A DNA stretch of 64,000 bases, taken from the NCBI RefSeq assembly GCF_008041945.1, contig NZ_VKAD01000001.1, forward strand, positions 1,612,001 through 1,676,000. The letters are read 5' to 3'. Below, piece after piece: positions 27,425 through 36,271 of this stretch (its first letter is position 1; the number at the start of each line of letters is the position of its first letter). Both the position numbers and the translations under genes were made by a program. The notes beneath the pieces were generated by a model. It worked only from the letters and a program-made list of their open reading frames with translations, was not told the DNA's origin and did no database searches. Source of the DNA: Reinekea thalattae. GTDB lineage: Bacteria; Pseudomonadota; Gammaproteobacteria; Pseudomonadales; Natronospirillaceae.

Positions 27425-29344
27425 TTAGTCTTTATCTTTCACTTCTTCAAACTCTGCATCAACTGCATCGTCTGGGCCGCTTGCATCTGCTTGTTCAGCA
27501 TCTGCTTCCGGTGCCGCACCCTGTTGAGCTTCGGCATAAAGTTTCTGAGTGAAACCTGCTGCAGCTTGGCTAAGCGCTTCAACGGCTTTATCGATGGCTT
27601 CTTTATCGTCACCTTTCAATGCGTCTTCGACGTCAACACAGGCTTTTTCGATGGCTTCTTTTTCTTCATCGGTTGCCTTGTCTTCATTTTCTTTTAAAGA
27701 CTTACGCGTTGCGTGAACAAGACCGTCGGCTTGGTTACGAGCTTGAGCCAACTCTTCGAACTTTTTATCTTCTTCAGCGTTCGCTTCCGCATCTTTAACC
27801 ATTTGTTCGACTTCTTCATCGGACAAACCAGAGTTCGCCTTGATGATAATCGACTGCTCTTTACCAGTACCCTTATCTTTAGCAGATACATTCAAGATAC
27901 CGTTGGCGTCCAAGTCGAAGCTAACTTCGATCTGTGGCACACCACGTGGCGATGGAGGAATGTCAGCCAAATCGAAACGACCTAACGATTTGTTCTGGCT
28001 CGCCATCTTACGCTCACCTTGCAGTACGTGAATGGTCACGGCTGATTGGTTATCGTCTGCAGTCGAGAACACCTGTGATTTCTTCGTCGGAATGGTCGTG
28101 TTCTTATCGATGACACTGGTCATTACGCTACCCATGGTTTCAATACCTAGCGTTAGCGGTGTCACATCCAACAACAATACATCTTTCACATCACCAGACA
28201 ACACAGCACCCTGAATAGCAGCACCCACTGCAACCGCTTCATCTGGGTTAACGTCTTTACGTGGCTCTTTACCAAAGAACTTAGCAACGCGCTCTTGAAC
28301 CATTGGCATACGAGTCTGACCACCGACCAAAATCACTTCATTGATTTCAGAAATTTCATGATCAGCATCTTTTAGTGCCACTCGAACAGGCTCTAAAGAA
28401 CGTTCAACTAAATCTTCAACCAACGACTCCAACTTGGCGCGAGTCAACTTAACATTTAAGTGTTTTGGACCTGAAGCGTCGGCAGTAATGTACGGCAAGT
28501 TCACATCCGTTTGCGCCGAAGAAGACAATTCAACTTTGGCTTTTTCGCCCGCTTCTTTTAAGCGTTGCATCGCCAATGCATCACCTTTCAGATTGATACC
28601 AGATTCTTTCTGGAAGGTCTCTGCTAGGTAATCGATAATGCGCATATCGAAGTCTTCACCACCTAAGAAGGTGTCACCGTTAGTCGCCAATACTTCAAAC
28701 TGGTGCTCGCCATCGACTTCAGCAATTTCAATAATTGAAATATCGAAAGTACCACCACCTAAGTCGTAAACCGCAACAACACTGTCGCCACGTTTTTTGT
28801 CCATACCGTAAGCTAATGCCGCTGCTGTTGGTTCGTTGATGATACGCTTAACATCAAGACCTGCGATTTTACCAGCATCTTTGGTTGCTTGACGCTGGGC
28901 ATCATTAAAGTAAGCAGGAACGGTAATAACCGCTTCGGTTACTTTTTCACCTAGGTATTCTTCGGCAGTCTTTTTCATTTTCTTCAAGACTTCAGCAGAA
29001 ACCTGTGGTGGTGCTTTTTTGTCGCCTTTAACTTCAACCCAAGCATCGCCATTGTCGGCCTTAACAATTTTATAAGGCACCATGTTAATGTCTTTTTGTA
29101 CCACATCGTCTTCAAAACGACGGCCAATCAAACGCTTCACAGCAAACAGTGTGTTTTCAGGGTTAGTTACAGCCTGACGCTTAGCCGGCTGACCAACAAG
29201 AATTTCATTGTCATCGGCAAAAGCAACGATGGATGGCGTTGTACGATCGCCTTCGGCATTTTCAATAACCTTTGGCTTGTCGCCTTCAAGAACAGCTACA
29301 CACGAGTTAGTGGTACCTAGGTCAATACCAATAATTTTACCCAT
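27425..29344 (-). CDS. dnaK: chaperone DnaK (Hsp70)
   Basis: This 639-residue Hsp70 has an ATPase domain with [33 protein letters not shown] and [15 protein letters not shown], and a substrate domain beginning after [16 protein letters not shown]. The acidic C-terminus has EFEEVKDKD. The frame stays open to 29401, but the ATG at 29344 ([10 protein letters not shown]) is the family start and has GGAG upstream. It refolds proteins with DnaJ and GrpE, whose genes flank it. A sigma-32-like promoter lies directly upstream, so dnaK can be transcribed apart from grpE. Confidence 0.98.
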   Translation of the reverse strand: MGKIIGIDLGTTNSCVAVLEGDKPKVIENAEGDRTTPSIVAFADDNEILVGQPAKRQAVTNPENTLFAVKRLIGRRFEDDVVQKDINMVPYKIVKADNGDAWVEVKGDKKAPPQVSAEVLKKMKKTAEEYLGEKVTEAVITVPAYFNDAQRQATKDAGKIAGLDVKRIINEPTAAALAYGMDKKRGDSVVAVYDLGGGTFDISIIEIAEVDGEHQFEVLATNGDTFLGGEDFDMRIIDYLAETFQKESGINLKGDALAMQRLKEAGEKAKVELSSSAQTDVNLPYITADASGPKHLNVKLTRAKLESLVEDLVERSLEPVRVALKDADHEISEINEVILVGGQTRMPMVQERVAKFFGKEPRKDVNPDEAVAVGAAIQGAVLSGDVKDVLLLDVTPLTLGIETMGSVMTSVIDKNTTIPTKKSQVFSTADDNQSAVTIHVLQGERKMASQNKSLGRFDLADIPPSPRGVPQIEVSFDLDANGILNVSAKDKGTGKEQSIIIKANSGLSDEEVEQMVKDAEANAEEDKKFEELAQARNQADGLVHATRKSLKENEDKATDEEKEAIEKACVDVEDALKGDDKEAIDKAVEALSQAAAGFTQKLYAEAQQGAAPEADAEQADASGPDDAVDAEFEEVKDKD

Positions 29345-29389
29345 CTTTAAATACTCCGTTAATTTTTTGCTAAATTTTTCTGTCCGGTA

Positions 29390-29417
29390 ATATGTGCTCA
29401 CCGGATGTTATTTCAAG
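29390..29417 (-). promoter_or_regulatory. sigma-32-like heat-shock promoter of dnaK
   Basis: On the minus strand CTTGAAA (29417-29411), 13 bases and GCACATAT (29397-29390) resemble the sigma-32 consensus CTTGAAA-N11-15-CCCCATNT. The -35 is perfect and the -10 matches in five of seven fixed positions. It ends 45 bp before the dnaK start codon, as expected. Confidence 0.7.
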
Positions 29418-29445
29418 CCTGCAATTTATTTTTTAAATCGACTTT

Positions 29446-30060
29446 TTAAGCCTGCTCATCAATGCTTGCTGCTGGAGCGCCACCCTTACTCACCATCACC
29501 ATGGCCGGACGAATTAATCGACCATTCAACTGATAGCCTTTTTGCATAACGGCGATCACGGTATTTGGCTCTACATCTGGGTTTTCAACCATCGACATGG
29601 CTTGGTGCAGCTGTGGATCAAAAGGCTCGCCCACGGGATCAACAGCAACAATATTAAACTTACCAAAGAGATCGATCAGACCTTTCAAGGTCAGCTCAAC
29701 CCCTTCTTTAATAGCCGTTATATCGGCAGTCTCTGATTCACTGGACTGCAGTGCGCGCTCTAAGTTATCTGCAACAGCAAGTAATTCTTTGGATAACTTC
29801 TCTTGCCCGAACTTATGTGCGTTTTCGATATCTTTTTCAACACGGCGACGCAAGTTGGCCATTTCTGCTTCGGCACGGATATACTGATCTTTGGCCTCAG
29901 CGGCGCGATTCTCAGCGTCCTCAAGTTGCTTAACCAGATCAACTTCCGATATATCTTCAACGGTTACTTCATCGACACCCGCATCTGACGCCTGTTCTGT
30001 TGCGGCAGTTTCAGTTACTTCTTGTTCGATATCGTCTACAGCTTTATCTTCCTGAGTCAT
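29446..30060 (-). CDS. grpE: nucleotide exchange factor GrpE
   Basis: This 204-residue protein releases ADP from DnaK. It has an acidic N-terminal extension (1-50), a long coiled coil (about 50-110, RAEAEMANLRRRVEKDIENA) and a beta domain with the conserved FDPQLHQAMSMV and GYQLNGRLIRPAMVMVSKG. It is the first gene of the heat-shock group. A strong sigma-32-type promoter lies 45-71 bp upstream of its start. Confidence 0.97.
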   Translation of the reverse strand: MTQEDKAVDDIEQEVTETAATEQASDAGVDEVTVEDISEVDLVKQLEDAENRAAEAKDQYIRAEAEMANLRRRVEKDIENAHKFGQEKLSKELLAVADNLERALQSSESETADITAIKEGVELTLKGLIDLFGKFNIVAVDPVGEPFDPQLHQAMSMVENPDVEPNTVIAVMQKGYQLNGRLIRPAMVMVSKGGAPAASIDEQA

Positions 30061-30104
30061 GGCTTACCTTTCCAACTCTAATGTTCGTTTAATTCCGGCA
30101 CTTT

Positions 30105-30131
30105 TATTGGGGTTATGGCACCCTTTTCAAG
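30105..30131 (-). promoter_or_regulatory. sigma-32 heat-shock promoter of grpE
   Basis: On the minus strand CTTGAAA (30131-30125), 12 bases and CCCCAATA (30112-30105) fit the sigma-32 consensus closely. It is well placed to drive grpE and probably the downstream dnaK. Confidence 0.85.
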
Positions 30132-30230
30132 CCTATTGATCAGCTAAAAGGGCCATTTTTCGGCTTATTTCTGCTTAGGCGGCAAAATCTTCCTCAGCAT
30201 CACAAAAACGCTTGCCAATAACAGCAAAAT

Positions 30231-30250
30231 AACTGTACATTTATACAGAT
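30231..30250 (+). promoter_or_regulatory. LexA (SOS) box upstream of recN
   Basis: The sequence AACTGTACATTTATACAGAT contains the perfect SOS core CTGT-N8-ACAG with an AT-rich centre. It is 23 bp before the recN start codon. recN is a classic strongly LexA-repressed gene in gammaproteobacteria. Confidence 0.9.
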
Positions 30251-30272
30251 AATTACAGTTAGGGTGAGCTCC

Positions 30273-31946
30273 ATGCTGCAGAACTTATTGATTCGAAATA
30301 TCGCGATTGCAGACAACATCGATATTGATTGGCAATCAGGCATGTCTTCCATTTCTGGCGAGACTGGCGCTGGTAAATCTATTTTGCTTAACAGCCTTAG
30401 CCTAGCGCTAGGTGAACGAGCCGACAGCAACATTGTTCGCCATGGCGAAAGCCGCGCAGAAGTGGTGGCATCGTTTGATGTTAGCCGCATTCCCAAGGCA
30501 CTCGCTTGGCTACAAGAGCGTGAACTAAACGAAGGCAGCGACTGTATTTTGCGCCGAACCATCTCTGCAGAAGGGCGTTCTCGTGGCTTTATTAATGGCC
30601 AACCAGTACCACTAACCGAACTGAAAACACTCGGTGAATACTTAATCGACATTCACAGCCAGCATGCTCACCAGTCGCTAATGCGTTCTGGTACACACCT
30701 AAATTTATTAGACGACTATGGCCAGCTCAATGCATTGAAAGCCAAAACCAAAGACGCTTGGCTAAGCTGGCAAGGCCTAAATCTAAAATACACCGAGCTT
30801 AAAACCAACATTGAAGAAGGCAGCGCACAACGCCAGCTGTTGCAGTACCAGTGTGATGAACTCAACGAGTTAAACTTAGGTGAACATGAAGTCGCCGAAT
30901 TAGAACAGGAATTTCAACGCATCGAACAAAGCCATTCGCTGCTTGAAGGTGCGCATCAAACCATTCAACATATTGAAAACGACTCAGAAAGCGGTCTCTT
31001 GTTGGCGCTAAAATCTGCTAGCCACATTTTGAATAAACTAACCGATACTGCCCAACCCCTGCTGAGCGCTAAAGAGCTATTAAGCAGCGCGACCATTCAA
31101 GTCGAAGAAAGTCTGCACGACCTAAACAACTACATCGAAAGCTTCGACGTTAATGAAGAGCGTAAGCACTTCTTAGAAGAGCGCTTGGATCTGATCAATA
31201 CGCTGTCGCGTAAGCATCAGGTGCTCACAACCGAGCTGTACAGCAAACATCAGCAACTGGTCGACGAACTCGAAAGCTTCAGTGTCGATGCTGATAGCCT
31301 GCCGGAACTAGAAGCCGAAGTCGCGCAACGCAAAGAACTCTACATTCAGTTAAGCACCGAACTCTCGGCCAATCGCAAGCAATGCGCACAGCAGTTCGAA
31401 ACAGAAATCATTGAAAAATTAGCACAGCTATCGATGCCCGGCGCTCGCTTTGAAGTTGTGTTCGCTGAGCGGCCTCAGCTTGGCCCTTCTGGCGCTGACC
31501 AAATTGAGTTTCATGTCAGCCTTAACCCTGGCCAACCTTTGCAACCACTTGCCAAAGTCGCCTCGGGCGGCGAGTTGTCCCGTATTTCATTGGCTATTCA
31601 GGTGGTCTGTGCTGAGCACTCAACCATTCCAACACTGGTGTTTGATGAAGTTGATGTCGGCATTAGCGGTGCGACTGCAGAAATTGTAGGCCACATGCTT
31701 AGAAGCGTTGGCAGCCAAGGGCAGGTGATCTGCGTTACCCACTTACCGCAAGTCGCGGCCGTTGGACACAATCACTATGTTGTGAAAAAACAACAGTTAG
31801 AGCAAACCACGACCACGGATATTCTGCAGTTAACCAGCGATCAGCGAATTGATGAAATAGCGCGCATGCTGGGTGGTATCGATATTACGGCACAAACCCG
31901 AGCACACGCTGAAGAAATGCTAAACAGCCAACAACGCCAGCATTAG
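30273..31946 (+). CDS. recN: DNA repair protein RecN
   Basis: This 557-residue SMC-like ATPase acts in double-strand break repair. Walker A is SGETGAGKSILLNSL (about residues 28-42). The ABC signature is VASGGELSRISLAIQ, Walker B is LVFDEVDVGISGATAE, and two coiled-coil arms lie between. The ATG at 30273 is preferred to the GTG at 30264 because it matches the family start and has AGGGTGAG upstream. It is regulated by the LexA box above and is a single gene followed by a hairpin terminator. Confidence 0.97.
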   Translation: MLQNLLIRNIAIADNIDIDWQSGMSSISGETGAGKSILLNSLSLALGERADSNIVRHGESRAEVVASFDVSRIPKALAWLQERELNEGSDCILRRTISAEGRSRGFINGQPVPLTELKTLGEYLIDIHSQHAHQSLMRSGTHLNLLDDYGQLNALKAKTKDAWLSWQGLNLKYTELKTNIEEGSAQRQLLQYQCDELNELNLGEHEVAELEQEFQRIEQSHSLLEGAHQTIQHIENDSESGLLLALKSASHILNKLTDTAQPLLSAKELLSSATIQVEESLHDLNNYIESFDVNEERKHFLEERLDLINTLSRKHQVLTTELYSKHQQLVDELESFSVDADSLPELEAEVAQRKELYIQLSTELSANRKQCAQQFETEIIEKLAQLSMPGARFEVVFAERPQLGPSGADQIEFHVSLNPGQPLQPLAKVASGGELSRISLAIQVVCAEHSTIPTLVFDEVDVGISGATAEIVGHMLRSVGSQGQVICVTHLPQVAAVGHNHYVVKKQQLEQTTTTDILQLTSDQRIDEIARMLGGIDITAQTRAHAEEMLNSQQRQH

Positions 31947-32007
31947 CAGTTAAGTACTTATTGTCCAAACAGTTAGGTGCTTGCCAAAACAGCTAAACAC
32001 CTGCCAA

Positions 32008-32056
32008 CAAAAAAGCCAGATAGCCATCGTTTTATATTAACGATCGCTATCTGGCC
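32008..32056. terminator. intrinsic terminator between recN and fur
   Basis: A long hairpin has a 10-bp perfect stem GCCAGATAGC/GCTATCTGGC extended by ATCGTT/AACGAT past one C-C mismatch. An A-run lies on its left, so it is a strong terminator for fur on the minus strand. It probably also blocks recN read-through, although the T-run on the plus side is weak. Confidence 0.85.
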
Positions 32057-32089
32057 TTGTCTTGATTGACTCAGACTTTATTCTTATTT

Positions 32090-32503
32090 CTATTTAGACT
32101 TCGATTTAGCGTAAATCACCAACGAATGGTCAACAATTTCAAGGCCATGATCAATCGCAATCTGCTTTTGACGCTCCTCGATAATCTCATCGCTAAACTC
32201 AATAACCTCACCGGTATCGATATTTACCATGTGGTCATGGTGATCTTCTGTGGCGATTTCATAAACGGCGTGATTATCATCAAAATGATGCTTAACGATC
32301 AGGCCTGCCGATTCAAACTGAGTTAACACGCGATAAACAGTTGCTAAGCCAACATCTTCACCAGCATCTTGTAAATTTCTATAAATATCTTCAGCACTGA
32401 GGTGGTCTTCTTCACCTGCAGCTTCAAACATCTGTAAAATCTTTACTCGAGGTAAAGTTACTTTAAGGCCTACTTTTTTTAGCTCTAGATTTTGTGTCGC
32501 CAC
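32090..32503 (-). CDS. fur: ferric uptake regulator Fur
   Basis: This 137-residue iron-responsive repressor is read from a GTG at 32503 (family start; an upstream frame to 32545 exists). The DNA-binding helix is GLATVYRVLTQFESAGLI. Metal-site residues are in EEDHLSAEDIY and HHDHMVNIDTGEVIEF. The position of the E. coli CxxC zinc pair has none, as in Pseudomonas Fur. It is divergent from bamE, a typical pairing. A putative Fur site lies elsewhere in the window at about 51.7 kb. Confidence 0.96.
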   Translation of the reverse strand: MATQNLELKKVGLKVTLPRVKILQMFEAAGEEDHLSAEDIYRNLQDAGEDVGLATVYRVLTQFESAGLIVKHHFDDNHAVYEIATEDHHDHMVNIDTGEVIEFSDEIIEERQKQIAIDHGLEIVDHSLVIYAKSKSK

Positions 32504-32570
32504 CTTCTCGTCTCCGAATAACTGTGTACAATGCTTCGATCGCACGTACAGACATACTAAGGGTAATTCA

Positions 32571-32894
32571 TTGTTTATTAGACTATCAAAATATGCGCTT
32601 TTTTTCTCTTTTAGCTTAATTCTAACATCGTGCGGTCTACTTAAACCTTATCAAGCTGAGCTTGGTCAAGGTAATTTTGTGCAACAAGAACAACTTGATC
32701 AGCTAAGTATTGGTATGACTAAAGATCAAGTCACCTTCTTGTTGGGTACACCCATGCTCTCTGGTTTAGATACCGAACAACACTGGATCTACACGACCTA
32801 TTCTGATGCTGCTGGCTATGCCAGCTTAGTGATCGAATTTACCGAAGGGAACGTCTCTGCCATTAGGCTCAGCGATAACTTCCTCACCGAATAA
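32571..32894 (+). CDS. bamE: outer-membrane assembly lipoprotein BamE (OmlA/SmpA)
   Basis: This 107-residue lipoprotein of the BAM complex helps insert beta-barrel proteins. The signal peptide ends in the lipobox LTSC (Cys about residue 21). The domain carries QLSIGMTKDQVTFLLGTP and HWIYTTY, the BamE fold motif. The start is TTG with GGG nine bases upstream; no better start is visible. It is divergent from fur and convergent with rnfH. Confidence 0.93.
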   Translation: MFIRLSKYALFFSFSLILTSCGLLKPYQAELGQGNFVQQEQLDQLSIGMTKDQVTFLLGTPMLSGLDTEQHWIYTTYSDAAGYASLVIEFTEGNVSAIRLSDNFLTE

Positions 32895-32928
32895 AGCTCA
32901 ACCACTAAAAAAATAAGCAGCAAATGCA

Positions 32929-33213
32929 TCAAGCCTTCTTGGTTTTTGCCGCACGGTTAGCCCGTGCCTGCTTAGGGTCAATCAGCAGAGGTCGATACAG
33001 TTCAACTCTATCGCCCTCATGCAATGTCTCGACCTCAGGCTTGGTGACCTTTCTGCCGAACACGCCCATCGGGCAGTCGGCCAGCACCAAACCTTCAAAC
33101 TCTTTATCCAACCCCGAAGCAAGGGCGGCATCCATCACGGTCGCGCCTTCAGCAACCTCAACTTCAACGATTAACTGCTTCTGTGGTGTTGCGTAAGCAA
33201 CTTCTACTTTCAT
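32929..33213 (-). CDS. rnfH: RnfH-family ubiquitin-like protein
   Basis: This 94-residue protein has a beta-grasp fold. VEVAYATPQKQLIVEVEV, ADCPMGVFGRKV and LHEGDRVELYRPLLIDPK are the conserved RnfH motifs. Its function is not well defined; it is commonly encoded with ratA, as here (ratA lies upstream on the same strand, 31 bp away). The Ala/Lys-rich tail is typical. Confidence 0.92.
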   Translation of the reverse strand: MKVEVAYATPQKQLIVEVEVAEGATVMDAALASGLDKEFEGLVLADCPMGVFGRKVTKPEVETLHEGDRVELYRPLLIDPKQARANRAAKTKKA

Positions 33214-33244
33214 CTGTTTGCTTCCATTTCTTCATTATTTACGC

Positions 33245-33685
33245 TCATATCAAAGTTACCGGTTTCGACTGAGCTTGCTTCACAAAGGCCTCAACCATTT
33301 GATCGGCAATTTTCTTAAACATCAAACTAAAGGCAATATCCTGCACGCCCTTCTTCGCATCGAAAGATAAATCCAGACTCACTTTGCAACCGGTATCTGC
33401 CAGCGCCTTGATCGTCCATTGCCCGCTTAATGACTGAAACGGCCCCTGTTCTAACGTCATTTCGATGCTGCTAGGGTAAGTCAGCCGATTACGGGTCACT
33501 AAGGTTTTTTCAAAACCTGCTTTAGCGATCACCAATTCACCAAGCATGTGCTCATCTGATTGCTCAATGATGCGCGCAGACTTCATACCCTCTAAAAAGC
33601 TGGGGTAGCATTCTATATCATTAATCAGCCGATAAAGATGTTCAGCTGGCGCCAAAACTAAAGCGCTGCGATGTATTTCGATCAT
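33245..33685 (-). CDS. ratA: RatA-type START-domain protein (coenzyme Q10 / ribosome association family)
   Basis: This 146-residue SRPBCC/START-fold protein has IHRSALVLAPAEHLYRLINDIECYPSFL near the N-terminus and a C-terminal helix with MFKKIADQMVEAFVKQA. RatA in E. coli is described as inhibiting 70S association; homologues (Coq10) bind quinones. The role here is inferred from family and neighbour rnfH. Its ATG overlaps the stop of the upstream transporter gene by four bases (ATGA), so the two are translationally coupled. Confidence 0.9.
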   Translation of the reverse strand: MIEIHRSALVLAPAEHLYRLINDIECYPSFLEGMKSARIIEQSDEHMLGELVIAKAGFEKTLVTRNRLTYPSSIEMTLEQGPFQSLSGQWTIKALADTGCKVSLDLSFDAKKGVQDIAFSLMFKKIADQMVEAFVKQAQSKPVTLI

Positions 33686-35109
33686 AGGGTTGGGAACATT
33701 GCTCGTGATTTTAGTAACCGAAAGAGGTACAACATAAAAGAAAAAATAAGTAGGCCAAGAATAACATTTAGATAGTTAATTGACAGCAGGCTACCCACCG
33801 CTCGGACAAAGACCAGACCGAGCACTATCGGCACAATGAAACGCAGCTCCAATCGCCAAAAAAAGTAACGAATACCGCCATGAGGGTTCACTTGTCGCAA
33901 CACCCGATTAGGCCAGATCAACCAACCCACCCAAATACTGATGCAAGCAGACAACAGGGGTACCAGAACGCCCTGACCCAGTTGCTGAGTAAATAAATAA
34001 AGCGTTTGGCCATACCAAGTCAACGGCGAAAAACCATCGTGAGACAATACCAAGCCAATGCTGATTGCTAGCGAAATCAGCACCGTGCTACTAAGAAGCC
34101 AAGGGCTGTAGTTAGATAGGGAGCGTTGCGTCACCAGCATTAAAAAAGGTAGCGAGCTTATGACGCCTGTCAATGCTAAGGCCCCCAACCAACTGGCCAG
34201 CGCCATTGGAATAATGGGCACAAACTCTAAACTCGCAGCTAAAGCACGTAACAGAGTCCCGGCCTGTAACACCTCTCCGCCGTAAGCACTGATCCAATCC
34301 CATGAGATCGAAAGCATTGCCACACCAAACAGAACATCGACCAATTGCACAGCAATAATCACCCGCCCCGTCGGCAGCTGATCAGACACCTTGGTGCCGA
34401 GCGTATACCAGATAAACAGCCCTGCCATAGATGATGTAAGCGCGTGCTGCATGGCCGCGACAAAATCTTCAAACGACAGCAGCAGCCAAGACATATCGAG
34501 CAGCATTTCAACAATGTAAGGCAATCGCCAAATAATAAAAGCTAACAGAATGGGAATAACCGCGGCGAATATCATCGAAATACCGCGCCAAGCAAGACCG
34601 CCGACCACCATCAACAGGATCGCTTGAGCGATAACAAAAGTCATAATGCGGGAAATATTCTGGCTTTGTTCAAACCAGTAGAGGTTTTGATCTAATGGCC
34701 TAAGCATTAGCAGGTCGCCGCGCAAACCATCGACACTGAAAATCACCGCCCATGAGGTATTAAAGAGGTTGCCCGCCAAGGTCATCGTCACTGCTGCCAG
34801 TAAGGTGATAACAAAAACACGCGCCCAAAATGGATGGTTACTAACAAAGCCAAATTCGAACGGTGTGGTGCGAAAAATTCGCCCCGCGACCAGCTCAGCT
34901 TGCAACACCGGCAAAATAAACAGTAGTTTCAATAATAGATAGGCTGCCAAAAAGGAGCCTTCGCCGTGCTCAACAACCAGTGTCGGTAAGATCAGCACAT
35001 CCGACAATCCTATTTGAGTCCCCAATAAAAGGGCGATCAATAAAAATAGATTCAATGCTTGGACATCCTGTTTCAATTGATACGACGAACCAATAGGGTA
35101 GTGATGCAA
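33682..35109 (-). CDS. divergent sodium:neurotransmitter symporter (NSS/SNF)-like membrane protein
   Basis: This polytopic protein has about 12 hydrophobic segments. Near the N-terminus, GTQIGLSDVLILP followed by GEGSFLAAYLLLKLLFILPV aligns with the TM1/TM2 region of NSS transporters (GLGNxWRFP…GGGAFLxxY). The canonical Asn/Trp-Arg of TM1 are replaced, so ion or substrate binding may differ. Substrate is unknown. The start is uncertain: the frame is open to a TTG at 35157 inside a tandem repeat, and TTGs at 35109 or 35076 give a more normal N-terminus; none has a good ribosome binding site. It overlaps ratA by four bases. Confidence 0.65.
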   Translation of the reverse strand: MHHYPIGSSYQLKQDVQALNLFLLIALLLGTQIGLSDVLILPTLVVEHGEGSFLAAYLLLKLLFILPVLQAELVAGRIFRTTPFEFGFVSNHPFWARVFVITLLAAVTMTLAGNLFNTSWAVIFSVDGLRGDLLMLRPLDQNLYWFEQSQNISRIMTFVIAQAILLMVVGGLAWRGISMIFAAVIPILLAFIIWRLPYIVEMLLDMSWLLLSFEDFVAAMQHALTSSMAGLFIWYTLGTKVSDQLPTGRVIIAVQLVDVLFGVAMLSISWDWISAYGGEVLQAGTLLRALAASLEFVPIIPMALASWLGALALTGVISSLPFLMLVTQRSLSNYSPWLLSSTVLISLAISIGLVLSHDGFSPLTWYGQTLYLFTQQLGQGVLVPLLSACISIWVGWLIWPNRVLRQVNPHGGIRYFFWRLELRFIVPIVLGLVFVRAVGSLLSINYLNVILGLLIFSFMLYLFRLLKSRAMFPTL

Positions 35110-35140
35110 CAGCCACCGTACACAACCAGTGGCCCCGAGC

Positions 35141-35213
35141 CAACTAACAACTAACAACTAACAACTAACAACTAACAACTAACAACTAATAAACTAATAA
35201 ACTAATAAACTAA
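35141..35213. repeat. (CAACTAA)7 + (TAAACTAA)3 short tandem repeat
   Basis: Seven perfect copies of a heptamer (35141-35189) are followed by three perfect copies of an octamer (35190-35213). They lie in the 5' region of the symporter-like gene, between it and folE. On the minus strand the heptamer puts TAG in every frame within 21 bases, so it is not translated through; copy number would change promoter or leader spacing. Confidence 0.95.
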
Positions 35214-35252
35214 TAACCAAAAATTGCCTATCAATTACTGGTTAGGCATCAA

Positions 35253-35313
35253 TAGCCTGTACATGATAGCTGTTATCGCTAACGAGAGTGAGCGGCTGAT
35301 AACTTACAGGCTA
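35253..35313 (-). other. inverted repeat at the 3' end of folE
   Basis: TAGCCTGTA (35253-35261) and TACAGGCTA (35305-35313) are perfect 9-bp complements, 43 bases apart, spanning the folE stop codon. In RNA they could form a stem with a large loop. There is no T-run, so termination is not clear. Confidence 0.35.
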
Positions 35314-35945
35314 AACTCTCGACGCAAATCCTTATCAGTTAAGAAGCGGCCACCTAACGACAGGGTTTCTGTTGACGAAGTACTGTCCATAACACCGCGC
35401 GATTTAACACAGAAATGCGTTGCATTCATTTTAACGGCGACATTATCAGTACCTAACAGAGTTTGCAGCGCGATTAAAACCTGTTGGTTTAAACGTTCCT
35501 GCACCTGTGGTCGCTGTGCAAAAAAACGCACAATACGGTTTATTTTCGACAGGCCAATAATCTTCTGATCAGGTATATAGGCGACATCGGCCGTACCATC
35601 AATGGTGACAAAATGGTGCTCACAGGTACTGGTTAAACCAATATCTTTTACCCGTATCATTTCTGAGACGCCCATCTTATTTTCAATTAATGTAATTTTG
35701 GGGAAGTTTTCGTAGCTAAGCCCAGAAAAAACTTCACTCACATACATCTTTGCAATGCGCTCTGGCGTCTCTGAAAGGCTATCGTCCGATAGATCCAGCG
35801 CCAACACCTGCATCACTTCACGCATTAACGTTTCAATCTTTGCTTTTTGCTCAGATGTTTTCAGACGCTGCTGCAACATCGGCGTTTCCATGCCCAATTC
35901 AATGAGTTTGTTATGGACAGCGAGCGCTTCCGCTGAAATAGACAT
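35304..35945 (-). CDS. folE: GTP cyclohydrolase I (FolE type I)
   Basis: This 213-residue enzyme converts GTP to 7,8-dihydroneopterin triphosphate for folate or queuosine precursors. Zinc and catalytic motifs are intact: [14 protein letters not shown] (Cys and His) and [35 protein letters not shown] is typical. AAAGG lies before the ATG. The gene stands alone, on the same strand as, and upstream of, the symporter-like gene. Confidence 0.95.
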   Translation of the reverse strand: MSISAEALAVHNKLIELGMETPMLQQRLKTSEQKAKIETLMREVMQVLALDLSDDSLSETPERIAKMYVSEVFSGLSYENFPKITLIENKMGVSEMIRVKDIGLTSTCEHHFVTIDGTADVAYIPDQKIIGLSKINRIVRFFAQRPQVQERLNQQVLIALQTLLGTDNVAVKMNATHFCVKSRGVMDSTSSTETLSLGGRFLTDKDLRREFSL

Positions 35946-36271
35946 ACTTGTATACCTTTAACTAGCTTCTTCAATAAAATTTATGCGCGGCATCATATCA
36001 CAGCGTCTGACAATTCTTATGTTTACATTAAGCAAACAATCTGCCACTTAATTCCTTTTAGCAATATGCGAAGATACCGGCATACCATCTACCTCGTTTA
36101 GAGTGAACTGTATCGCAGCAAACGAAAAATATACCTATCAATTTGACCAGCATCATCTAAGCTTAACGCTGTCTATGAGCTAAACTGCATAGATAAAGGT
36201 CAAATATCCTAGGCCATTTATCATTATCCTGCTCAAGCAAAACAGTCCTAATGTGAATTCTGAGGATCGCA
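35946..36271. other. spacer between folE and hybrid kinase, no gene seen
   Basis: This is a 326-bp AT-rich divergent spacer. I see a GAGG ribosome binding site for the downstream kinase and generic AT-rich promoter-like stretches, but no convincing promoter, RNA or small gene. Confidence 0.5.

Noticed and set aside
35076-35157. N-terminal extension of the NSS-like protein up to the TTG at 35157
   Set aside because: The codon lies inside the tandem repeat, has no ribosome binding site, and adds residues before the usual short NSS N-terminus; an internal start is more likely though not proven.
35141-35213. Tandem repeats considered as a CRISPR array
   Set aside because: Units are 7-8 bp without spacers; a simple sequence repeat, not CRISPR.
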